A stretch of DNA of 64,000 nucleotides from the NCBI RefSeq assembly GCF_019925205.1, contig NC_083567.1, forward strand, positions 13,144,001 through 13,208,000, read 5' to 3'. Shown here one piece after another: positions 13,680-25,173 of the stretch (its first letter is position 1; every line of letters begins with the position of its first letter). The notes under the pieces are model-generated. The model searched no databases. It worked only from the letters and a program-made list of their open reading frames with translations, and had not been told where the DNA came from. The position numbers and the translations under genes were made by a program. This stretch comes from Metopolophium dirhodum. Its lineage: Eukaryota > Arthropoda > Insecta > Hemiptera > Aphididae.

Positions 13680-14663
13680 GTCAGACGGAATGCTAACGAC
13701 AACCGGCCACAATCACATAACTATTAACACTACGATTAAATGAAGACTGAAGTTATGAGTTAATAAGTGTAATGACTGGATGATATTGTTATGAATTTAT
13801 GACAATCCAAAACTTTTAATTAGAATATATCTACCTATAGAATTCGGAAATCGGAATACGTAATTTTTTGAATTTCCGTCCTAACGTATCAGTATGACCA
13901 GTGGGCCAGTGTAGGCAATCACCCCAGAACATAATGTTTAAATTTTGAACATCGTACATAACCTATAGAACGAAGCAAATCACGACCGTCGACCACACAT
14001 TTTGTGGCCGCACCACCGTCCGGCGAACGCCATCGTAGTAATTGCAGTAATTTCAAATTTGTGATACAAACATCGATGTTTTTTTCCCAACATTCGGTGA
14101 GTAACCTGATTGGTTAATTAAAAATTTTAAAATTCACAACTATTTGTACATCTTGTTTCATAAATATTATTTAATTTACACCTTGGTAATTATTTTTGAT
14201 AATCGCCTCGTCAAATATTTAAGCTTAATTATTTACCCCGTAATTTGTTCAGTATGGTAATAAATGTTTAATCACAAAATAGATTTATCATTTATATATT
14301 TATGTAATAGATACATGTATAATATGTTTAGGAAACAATCGATTTCATGATGACGCGAAACTCCGAGACTGCGAGTGCTTAAAAAAAGTAATTTTCTTAT
14401 CAGTACAAACTACAAACTATAAAATTACGAATTCTAGTGTTTAGGATCTAACATAATTTTCTACTTTTGACTAAACTCTTACAATAGTATATTATTAAAA
14501 GTAGTTCGTTTTTTAAATATATTTCAATTATAGTGTGGCTGATACGTTATTCGGTGATCAAAGTTTAGTCATTATTGTCGTACTCTCGCGAGAGTTACAC
14601 GTTAGTTTGCCAGAAACGGGCAACTGCTATTTATTGTAATACCGCATACCTACCTAAATTACA
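13680..14663. promoter_or_regulatory. Divergent promoter region KDSR / RNF126-like
   Basis: The only DNA between the two start codons, which point away from each other, so both promoters should lie here. It is locally richer in CG dinucleotides than its surroundings (about 13980-14040). It contains the palindrome at 14582-14595 described separately. No TATA box can be assigned with confidence. Confidence 0.5.
14582..14595. promoter_or_regulatory. Palindrome ACTCTCGCGAGAGT
   Basis: A perfect 14-base palindrome containing TCTCGCGAGA, 69 bases upstream of the RNF126-like start codon. In vertebrates this decamer is a known activating element of CpG-rich housekeeping promoters. Its position suggests a core promoter element of the ligase gene. 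That it works in this insect is inference. Confidence 0.5.
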
Positions 14664-17600
14664 ATGGATAGTGCATCAAGACCTATTGACAGTATTGCAG
14701 ATAATCGCTATTTTTGCCACAGCTGTGATGCCGAAATAGGGAGCGTTGCTGATGTATGTTTTTAAGTTTTTCCATTACATGTGTTAACTATAAAGTTTTT
14801 GATTTATACCTGCTAATGCTATAATATCTTCTTTAAGGATTTTACATGCCCGACGTGCCATTTGGGTTTTATTGAAAAAGTTGAAGAGCAACAAACTCCC
14901 GAGGAACCAGATGACGAAGATATGGAATTCGCAAATGCACACTTTATGGTATGTTTGATTATTCCATTTTATTAATACTATTTTTGGAGTAAAATATGTG
15001 ATAACTAATTAGAGATTATTATAGTTGTATACTTAGTTACGTGTCATTCTAATATCTTTCATTGCCTTTGTTATTGTAAAATTCTCATTACTACTTAGTA
15101 CTTGGGTAAACTTGAAATTTTAATTAGGTGTAGATACTGTTATCAATTTTTATTATTATTGACTTAAGTATGATCATTTAATTATATTTTCAACTTATAC
15201 TTTTACTCTGGCACAAAATAAAATATACCAGTTCTATGCATAATGATTCATGATAGGTGACTGCAGCTGTTTGTAGGCATATTCTCCCCCATTATTCTTT
15301 AAAAATAATATTATTCTGTACTTACCTGACAAACTCAAAAACCGTCCAACTTTGAACCTAGCAGTTTTGTTGGTCAATTGTTCGAAAGGAATATGCTCTT
15401 CTGAACAGAAACTTGTTGTTCCCTGATAAATTATATTTTGAAATAGGATATAAATTAGATAAGAATTAATCAAATATTTAAATAAGTATTAAGTATATTA
15501 AATTATACAATTTCATATTATGTAAAATCTATTTGTTAAACATCAATAATAACATTTTATTTTTAATAATTCAATTCTTTTGGAAATCGCAGATAGATTG
15601 CTTGTATTATATTATATTAATCATTTCAAAAACTAGTTCCCAGTTTATGAATTGGATATTAACTTCATATGCTCATTTGTTTTCTCTAGGTACTTCAAAC
15701 TAAAAAATAATTATACTTGTGTTTTAATTATTTCAGACATTTGAGGTATTTCTTAATTAAAAGTTTGAGTAATGAATTAAAAATATTATATTTTAATGTT
15801 TGGAATTTGGATTATGTTAATAATTATGTTGAGATTATGTAATGGTAAGAGTGATTAAGTTGTTTTATTTGTATTTAAAATGGTATATCTAATGTTAATA
15901 CTGTCATCTCACATTTTCATACACAAAATATGTATAAGTAAGGGTTAAATCATTTTCGTTAATTCACGATTACAGATTTTTAATGTTAATTATATAACAT
16001 ATGTTTAGGTTAATGGTATATTAGGAGATGATATTGCAGGAAGACGGAGGTCAAATATTCGTCGTCGTAGATTTACAACAAGAGGTCCTCATGTAATGAC
16101 ATTGCAACCTGGAAGGTAAACAAAAAAATTATATTTTAAGTTAAAATTAGATATTTAAACAATCAATAACAATTTTAGTTATTTTTTTGTAATTTAAAAA
16201 TATTATTTGTGGATACAAGAAACTTTCAAAGTACATTACTATATTTTATACATGCTATGACATTTTCAAATACAATATTTTCGGCAAAACCTAACCTTAT
16301 GTATTACTAATATCTAATAATATAATAAATTACTTAATAACAATAATTTTATAAATTTACTACTAAATATTTTTATATTGAAATGTGATTATAGGACTTT
16401 TATATTTATTATTAAATATACTTTTAACCAGGGCTCAAGACTACTTATAGCACTATAAAACAACTATATATTACGCGTTATAATATTTTTTTAAAAAAAC
16501 CTTAAAATATGCTAAATATATACAATAAAAAGTTGCAAAATATACTAAAAAACAAATACAATTTGCTGCCTTAATCCATATACCCTGACGGGTAATGAAT
16601 GGTTGTGGAGTCAAACATATTTATGCGAGAATCTAGGTCTTAAAGATCAATGTAACTTGGAACATTGTTAAAAGTTTTTTAATACTAGACGGGTTTATTT
16701 TGTACTCTTATTTCTTCTGCCATCTTGAATACCATGTGTCACACACATAACATGGATCATTTTCATGTAGTATTTAAGCAATGTAGCTGATTATTGCATG
16801 TAAGGCTTATCAGTTTAAAAAAGTAACATGTGATCATCTGTCGACTGTTTGTATTTAGAAATAACACCAATATAATTAAATCTGACGAAAATCTCATAAA
16901 ATTACATGGAAATAATTTAGCTGTGAAGCAACTGCAACAGCAAGATGGCTGCACAAGAAAAAAACAAAAAAAAAATATAGCACTAGATTTTTATTTCTGG
17001 ACTCCTTTTAGTTTGAATTGAATTTATAGCTTACTCTGCTATAATTTCAAGTTTTAAAAAAAAAATATGCAATTGCTATGAGTTTTGAACTTAGCTTATA
17101 ACAAATGGTATACTTAATAACAAAACTTGTATACAAGCATAACAAATTCAAACAATATTGCCTATTAAATTATTCTTTAGAGGTCATAAATAAATCCAAA
17201 AAATATGTATTATTTCAGAGGCCCAAGGCGTAGTTCAGGTGGGACAATTGAAAATTTAGTAGAAGATGTCATAGTAAATTTTGCTGATTATGCTCGATCG
17301 GGTGGAAGTCCAGTGTAAGAAAATTATATTATAATTTTATGTATCAAAACTATACCTCTTGTAAATTAAAATTTCAGCAGTAGATTTTTACTCGGTAATC
17401 CTGGTGACTACGTTTGGGGAAGAGATGGATTAGATTCAATTGTGTCACAGTTATTAAATCAGATTGATGGAGCTGGACCTCCACCATTAACAAAAGAGAA
17501 AATACAAGAAATACCTACAGCACTTATTTGTCAAGAACATTTGGGTAAAAATACTTATGGAATTATGTATTATAATATAGATTTTAGTTTATAAGTATCT

Positions 17601-19698
17601 TTGATTGACACGATAAAGCTGTTGATTGAACAAAAATTTACCTAGAATAAAATATGGATTTTAATTTTTAGATATGAAACTCCAATGCTCTGTTTGTTGG
17701 GAAGATTTTACAATTGATGAAAAAGTAATGAAACTAGCTTGCGACCATATGTTTCATAGAGATTGTATTATACCTTGGTTAGAATTGGTAAGTTTTGCTT
17801 TTTTTATTTTTAAGTTGTATTTGTCACAGTCACTTTTTTCCTCAATCATAAAACGCATGCAATCATCTATAGAGCATCAAGGTTAAATTGATAAGATATC
17901 GGTTCCTAAATTAATTACTTAAGTTTACCAAATTACATTTATCGAGTCGTGGGATCTAATCCTACACCATGAATTTTAAAAAAACATTTTGCGGGATAAC
18001 CCCACTCCACTCCGCTCATCAAAACTTTAAATACTTATAACTCATAAACTACTCACCTCAAATTCGATTTTTATGTATCGAAATACTTAGAAAAATATTC
18101 TGCTTTGGAATATAAAATTAAAACCCTATGTTGTCATTCAAAAAAGTAAAAAACTTAAAAAAAAATTAAGGATAAAAAATATTATAAAATATAATTTTTT
18201 AATATAAACGTTGTTTTATAAGCAACTTGAAATTATGTAAAATAATATTTTCAAAAAAATTAACACTTTTTGAAAAATTGAGTGTTGTTTGATAAAAGAA
18301 TCACCTGGTATGTATTTATTTATTTTTTATTATTATTATAACCTAATATTCTTATGGAAAACTCTGTACTAGATACTAATTATTGTATTGGTATTATTAG
18401 AATATTTATTACAGATAATAAATTCTAACTTGCATAGTCAGAACTAATTTACGATAGTAAATTTCCCAGGGCTGGGTGATATTAGTCTAGTACTTAATAG
18501 ATATTGAAAACAAATTATGCAAATAATGGTAACAATAACAAGAGAAAAAAGTTATACAACGATGATGGGTCTATTTTCAAAAACTTCATTAATTTTTTTT
18601 ATTGTCAGCGTTTTGATGTATTCAAAGTTTTTTAGTCAAAATTCAAATGAATTTGCATATTTTACTAAGTGTTATTAGTAAATCCCTAACATTTACTAGT
18701 AAAACTGGGTATCTAATAGGTGATCAGACTTACCTTTTAATATATATGGTGTATGATATTATTATTTTTAATTTTTATGTAGCATGGTACGTGTCCAATT
18801 TGTCGTAAATACTTAGCAGATGATGGGTTAAGTTCAATTAATTCGGATCCACTAGGAATCAGTCTAGGTGTTGGACCAAATTTAGCAGCACTCATTAGGT
18901 TTGATATATATATTTAATATTTATACATATATTATTTTTGTTAGTTTTTAACCCGTCGTACGGCGCACGGTTTTAGATGTCTCGTTTACGCGCACGGGGT
19001 AAAAAGTTACCAGGCGGAAATATATAGATATATAAAGAGAGTTTAGATTACACAGAGTAACATTTTTTTTTTTTAATAATATTTTGTATAATTGTAATAT
19101 TTGAGGCTATTGAGGTGATCAAATATCCGCATACCATATTACATATTTTATCAACATTTTTAAAATGTCTGGGGTAATTATTTACCCCGTGCGCCGTACG
19201 CCAGATTAATGATAGTTGAATTGGATTTGATACTTATAGATTTTAAATTTTAACATATCTTTAAATGATACATTACATTTGGTATCTATAATTATTTTTA
19301 TTGAATATTTCTACTATTTTATTAATAAAATATTTGTTTAAAACTATTTAATATTACTACATTTGATTTAATTTATTTTATATTTGTATTATTATAGAGC
19401 TCGTAGTAACAACCCGCGTAATACTGCTGATCCAGTATGGGGAATGAATGATTATGATATGGCATCTACATCATCTGACTGGCCTACACAACTTGGTATT
19501 AGTTTGCCACTGCCAATTGTGTCATCGTCATCAGCTACACAGACTCCAGCCGCAGCATCAGGTATGTCCACTTATTCATCCGTCACAGCTAGAAACTTAC
19601 GCGACCAACGGTTGTCATCTTCATCTGCTGATGTTGAACCTATGGAAACTGATCATGATCAAAATTTACCTGCGGTGAATAATACAAATAATTCCTAG
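14664..19698 (+). CDS. RNF126: RING-H2 E3 ubiquitin ligase, RNF126/RNF115 (Iruka) type
   Basis: Eight exons: 14664-14753, 14838-14948, 16009-16115, 17219-17314, 17378-17544, 17672-17787, 18783-18898, 19398-19698; 367 residues. The N-terminus has a zinc ribbon (Cys18, 21, 34, 37) of the kind that binds ubiquitin and BAG6 in RNF126 and RNF115. An arginine-rich stretch and a conserved central block (LLGNPGDYVWGRDGLDSIVS) follow. The RING-H2 finger has Cys196, Cys199, Cys214, His216, His219, Cys222, Cys233 and Cys236, and is split by an intron of about 1 kb. The tail is serine-rich. RNF126 family ligases act in cytosolic quality control and receptor sorting; the Drosophila relative is Iruka. Introns contain MITEs and other repeats. 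RNF126 cannot be told from RNF115, because insects usually have one gene for both. Confidence 0.92.
17376..17380 (+). promoter_or_regulatory. NAGNAG tandem splice acceptor
   Basis: Exon 5 of the RING ligase is preceded by cagcag. Using the first AG adds one serine, the second omits it, and both keep the frame. Such tandem acceptors often give two isoforms differing by one residue. Confidence 0.6.
18957..19200. mobile_element. MITE with CGTACGGCGCACGG termini, in RING ligase intron
   Basis: The perfect 14-base inverted ends cgtacggcgcacgg (18957-18970) and ccgtgcgccgtacg (19187-19200) enclose about 215 bases of AT-rich DNA. The block cgcacggggtaaa (18991-19003) also mirrors the right end. The very GC-rich termini stand out in this intron. 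No coding capacity, no recognised superfamily. Confidence 0.7.
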
Positions 19699-21468
19699 TC
19701 TTTTCTAGTAAATGCAAGTATGATTTTAGTACAATATGAGTTTACTGTATAATACATGAAGATGAAAGAAATACATTCAATTAATAACAATTAACCATAC
19801 ATTTTTATTTGAACCATTTATGAATGTTTATAACATAATTACAATAATTGATGACTATGCATTATTATACTAGTAATTGACAGTTAGTTATTTCAAAAGG
19901 TATTTTGTATATATATGAATTCTTTTGTATGTGAATTTATATGTATTTCAATTACACTGGTTTAAATCACCCGAGTCTCAATTGTAATTAGTAACTTATC
20001 AAATACTTTTAATTTATTTATTAGTAGACATTATAATGCTTGTTTTCTACCTAACTGGTAAATTTCAATTTTACCTATTGTTTGTTGAAATTGTTATGTC
20101 TTTTTTTTTTTTTCATTATAAAACATAATTTGAATTATGTTTATTTATCTACACTATATATTATATAATATATTATTCAATATTATGAAACTGAATTCGT
20201 AATTTTAATAAATAATTTAATTTATACTTTATGCTTTTAATACTATAAACACTATAATGGGCTAAATATTAGAAAAATGAAATAAAATGTGTACAAAATA
20301 TCATCCAATGTAGATTTAGTATAATTTAATATTATAATTTTTGTGTTTTATATGTATTAAACAAGATAATATATATATATATATGTATTAGAAACAACAT
20401 AATGCTGTAATTTGTTGAATGTTAATTTTTTTAACTTCACATTTATAATTTTTCTATTTATAATTTTTTATTAAAACCACAATGGTTTTTTTTAAAATTA
20501 TATTACATGATTGATTATTTATATTTATTAGTGGAAAGCATATGTGTATAGTCATATTTGGTTAAATTATTGTTTCTTATTTTCATAAGCCATTTTATGA
20601 TATCCTAAAATGTATTTGAATTCTTTCGCTTAGACATAAATAGAAAATAAAAGTTGTAAATAAAAATATTACATAACTAATCAATATTGTTGGAGTTATA
20701 AATTTAATTAAGCCAATGTGTATTATATTATGAACTAGTTAAAAATATGTTTGAGAATTTAATAACCTTAACTAGATCATCCATTTAGTAGTAAATCTAT
20801 TAAAATCATCATGATTTAAAGTTCTAACTATACGTTGATAATGTAAACTATAACAAATAATAAATTGGAAACTCTGGATGATGCACAGTAAATTAAAATT
20901 ACCATAATTTATATTTATTATTTATTATTATTAATTAAATAAATATTAATTATTTTTACAAACATACTGCATATAATAATGTGTATATTATATTGTTAAA
21001 ATCCTAATCACATTACTATGAAGGGAACTTTCATCAGCCAGTGCAATGATTCAAATTCACATCATAGTACCTTTACAATTAGAGAAATACAAGTTCTAAA
21101 ATATTAAAATTATATTACTATTAGAGGTGTCTCTCACTTGCCGGGCGATTGCTCTACCACTGAACTACCCGACTGCGTAGACCCATAATGCTATCTCCCC
21201 CAGTTAACGGGAGTTTACAAGTTTATTGATGAAAGTTTTATTATTTGAGATATATATATAATTTAATCATCAAATTGATATGATTGATTATAATATAAAT
21301 GTTAATTATATCAAAAACATTGTTCAAAATTAATATTATTATTTTTTTTTTTTTTTATTTGTTTATTGAAATGACCTTAAGGTCTTTGTCAATGCTTATC
21401 ACAAGTGGATAGTGGGGCCATTGAACATGACTACCACCATTTTTAGTGAGTTAGTTCTAGGTCGCCAT
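19699..21468. other. Convergent intergenic region with tRNA-like fragment
   Basis: Holds the 3' untranslated sequences of the RING ligase (plus) and arrestin gene B (minus). It is AT-rich, with several AATAAA-type signals (for example near 20208 and 20645). The only structured item is a tRNA-like fragment at 21130-21180. Confidence 0.55.
21130..21180 (-). repeat. tRNA-derived fragment with Pol III A box
   Basis: Read on the minus strand, the segment resembles the 5' half of a tRNA. It holds TAGTTCAGTGG (21157-21167), a good match to the Pol III A box, followed by GTAGAGC and a weak anticodon-arm-like stretch. No B box follows and no acceptor stem forms, so it is not a functional tRNA gene; a degraded SINE head or a tRNA relic fits. 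Confidence 0.45.
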
Positions 21469-24400
21469 CTAAAATTTTTCTATAGAAGTCATTGGAATTG
21501 CAGACGTTATTTCTGGATCCTCTGAAAATTGGTATGGTGGTGGTGGATTTGGGAATTCAGAAAGTTGAATGTTTTGTACAAAAATCATTCCATTTTCTGG
21601 ATTGTGAAAAGATGTATTCTGAGGCACAGTATATAATTGGTTGCTTGGAACTACTAGTTGAGCATATCCAGGAACCGAAATTGGCTCATTAACACCCACA
21701 GACGGTAAAGGATTTGATTGTTGAAAAGAATAATCAAATTGACGATCATTGCTAGCTATTGTCAATGGTATGCTACCCAATTTTATTTTAATAGAAGCTA
21801 TTTCATTTAAATGTGCACCTTTAACATGAGCCTCAACCTACAATAATAAAAAATATATTAATTCAATTATTTTCGTAAAACAATAATTATTCAGCATAAT
21901 GTAATTACATTTAGAAAATATTTATCAGTTATAATTTCGCAATGTTTTAAATTGGGTACAGTCAAACCATTCGGAATTTGAAGTTGTTCCACACGTGTTT
22001 TCGAATTGTGTTTTTCTACACCATCTATATATACATTAACAATCTCATTGTGTTCATAGTTTATTTTACTACTAGGGAGCTGTGATCTATATTCCAAAGT
22101 CTATAAAACAACAAATTCTTAAAATCTCTATATATAATAAATAAGATATGAGACAATTAGTACTCTATCCAGCTTTATTTTAATAGTATCCACATCTACA
22201 TTGCTGTTGTTATCCAATTCAACTGTAACCGGTATAGATTGTCCAGGTATAAAACCACTAACAGGAATATGGGCAACCAATGTCATCGGGCCAGATTTAC
22301 ACAAACAGCAACAGTAATACTTTTCTTTTGATGCTGTCTTGGGTTTCTAAAAAAAAAAATACAAATTAACTAGGGTCTACGGTAATAATAATAAAAGTAG
22401 AACACGCAGACCATAATACAAACTTTTTTAAATTTTGTGTTTTTACATGAAATTTAATTGTGAAAATAGCATGATTTTATTGGTTAAAAAAATAAAACAT
22501 TTATATAATTATTATTAATAATTGTTATAGATCAGCAGTTGAGAACCTTTATGTGAAGGTGACCCAAGATATTTGCCCAATTTTTCGGGAGTTTCCCGAA
22601 ATTACCATTTTTTAATGTTCCTAGTGCGTCCAGAAAAATGTATCATCTGAGTGCGTCCCAAGAAAAAAGGTCATATTTTATACATAGCCCGAATGCGTCC
22701 TAGTTCATTTAGAATTACCAGGGTGTACAACGAGGAGGTGAACTGGCTTACACCCCAAAAATATTACTTTTTTTTATTATTATTATTATTTATTTTTATG
22801 ATTATTATTATTTATTTTTATTTTTATTATTAATTTATTTTTGCTTACACTGTTAAGATTGGGTGAGCGTACAATTTAAAAAATGTTTGTTATTATCATA
22901 TCTATATAGGGTGGTGTTTAAATGCCGTTTATATTGTCTTTGATGTATGTAATTTTCTTGCACATACTTCTTTTTGGGTTTCTTGTTGTTTGTGTGGCCG
23001 TTTAGTTTGCTATTTTTGGTGTCAATTTGAATTTTTTATTAATATTTCCATTAAAAATGTATATATAACTAGGTAATTTCCCTACCGTTTCCAATGTTTT
23101 ACAGTCATAAATGTACAAATGATAGTATTATAGTTGTACATTTGAACCACCATATTCGATCGTCAAACATGTAGGTATCTTAAAAGTTTTTATTCGATTA
23201 GTTTATCTTAAATAAGTAGGTACCTATAGCAGCTGTGGACCAAGGATGCACTCGGGTTATTCATTATAATTTGTTGATAAGATGGCGGACACACTCGGGC
23301 ACTGTAATATAATTTATCGATTAAACTGCGGACATACTCGCTTATATAAAATAAAATATTTTTGTTTTTAATATTAAGCATTCATTTTTTAAATTTAATT
23401 TTGGGATCTAAATTGACCTAATGATTTCAGTTTAAAATAGGTGCCAGGCTTTCCTAAAATTGTGTGCTTATGGGTAAATAAAAAATGCTAATATTATAAT
23501 ATATAGGAACGTAATAGTACGTATGAAGCAGTGAAAGAGTTAATATTAATGATGAGGATATCCCAGCCATAATAGACCATATCATACTATTCCATATTTA
23601 TAATTAGGTAGTACATCAAACGGTGGTAGACCTCATTTTGGGAGATAGCAGTTTCATATTTAGGTACTTGATCGTCAAATACAAATTACATCATTCATTA
23701 CAAGTGGACTCCGGTAATTACAGATGACAGACATATATTGTTAGGGATTTATTTATTTATTATTTATTAGGTATAATTTCTGAATAAAAATATTATACTT
23801 ACAGCTAATGATGGTTCATTATTTAAATGTATAAGAGAAATAACTTCAAACATTATTTTTTCCTCTACATTTGTTCTCCAAGGTATATTAATTTTGACTT
23901 TTGCTACATAAAATACTTTTCCATGAACACCTTTAAATGTTGATGGTAACTCGTCTGGTAAAGAAAAATTAAATGGATAGACATATTCACCAACTTCTAA
24001 TTGTGATTCACCTTAAAAATAATAATTAAGTATAAACAAATAAATAACATATCAAATTGCATTATCAATGGTGAACTGCTTAAGTAAGTGTAGGCCAAGA
24101 GTAAACCTATGACATGCGGATTATGCATTAGGATGAAGACATGCAAAAACATTTTTGTTTCATTTTATAAATTGTATAGTTACTAATTATAGCATTTTGA
24201 AAACTTGGAACACTTCTAAAGATGATATAAAAACTTCCTTAAATACTTTGTTTGTACATTTTGTAACTAATCTCAACAACATAACTCCCTGATGAGACAA
24301 AAAAATAAAAATTATTTGTAGTGTGAACACATTGCTGGCATTATTTTTTAACACTAATTACAGAGTTTTGGATCCAAGCGCACCCACAGGATAAAATCCC

Positions 24401-24905
24401 ACCTGGGCAAGGTATAAGAATTACTTACAATATAATAATAGTTTTAGTGATATTGATATCAAAGTGAATAAATGGTTCACCGCCCCTGGTATAGGTACTA
24501 CAATAATTTATTATAAAAATAATAATTAAACAAATCATTTCTACATTCTCACCTTTTGCACCTTCCAGAAAAAATTTATTTTTAAAATATTCTTCTCTTG
24601 CAGAATAACTAACTGAATGGTTTTCTCTTCGATTATTATTATGAGTCCGAGATTTGGTTTCAGTCCATCTGACATTAGCTTCTCCTTGGAATTTTAATTT
24701 TATATCTATAAAAACATCCAGTAATAGTCGCTATACACATAACATATACAATGTACTAATCTACCACAAGCTGCCTAATAAATCACTTACTTTTGATTTT
24801 TACTGAATTACTAATCACAATTAAAACTCGTCCAGTAATGGTTTGACCAGGTGTAAATACTGCTGTTGGATCATCAAAAATTATCTGTACATTTTGCACA
24901 CCCAT
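21469..24905 (-). CDS. Arrestin domain-containing protein (copy B)
   Basis: Six exons on the minus strand: 24905-24791, 24705-24553, 24011-23803, 22346-22164, 22100-21909, 21837-21469; 406 residues. Exon phases are identical to copy A, and the first four internal lengths match too (115, 153, 209, 183, 192 in common). It starts MGVQNVQIIFDDPTAVFTPG; an in-frame ATG 27 codons upstream exists, but the conserved start is 24905. Arrestin N- and C-domains are followed by a proline-rich tail with PPPPY, giving a PPxY motif for NEDD4-type ligases. The short cysteine run at the domain junction (YYCCCLCKSG) is less regular than in copy A. Intron 3 is 1.46 kb and contains a repeat-flanked insertion (22624-23340). 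All three copies probably arose by local duplication. Confidence 0.92.
22624..23340. mobile_element. Possible transposon with repeated subterminal motifs
   Basis: On the left, TGCGTCC occurs three times (22625, 22652 and 22694, the last within gcccgaatgcgtcc). On the right the reverse-complement motif appears three times, as ggatgcactcggg (23244), ggacacactcggg (23287) and ggacatactcg (23330). Arrays of mirrored subterminal motifs are typical of some DNA transposons. There are no clear ends or target duplication and no transposase, so the boundaries are approximate. It lies in intron 3 of arrestin gene B. Confidence 0.4.
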
Positions 24906-24999
24906 TATAATTTCAAACAGATATTTGATATATTCTGTAAAAGTCAACTGTTGAAGATCAGACTGATGACAATTCAATAGACTGAGATCTAAATTACAA

Positions 25000-25173
25000 T
25001 ACAGTCGAACGTGATTAGCTCAAAATTAAAGGGACTGGTCAGAAACTTTGAGTTGTTCAAGAATTTGAGTTATCCAATGATAATACAACTGTGGGAAATT
25101 CTAGAGACCGGGAAAAAATTTGAGGTATCAACGATTTTGAGTAAAAGAAGTGAGTGTACCACGTTTGACTGTA
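25000..25173. mobile_element. Tigger/pogo-like MITE
   Basis: 174 bases with inverted ends TACAGTCGAACGTG and CACGTTTGACTGTA, including the TA at each end expected for Tc1/mariner insertions. The interior repeats GAGTT-type motifs after each end, as in Tigger-derived elements. It sits 95 bases upstream of the start codon of arrestin gene B, so it may affect that promoter. Confidence 0.7.

Noticed and set aside
16763..17021. Frames on both strands in an RNF126 intron
   Set aside because: Intronic, with stops in the neighbouring sequence, and no family match.
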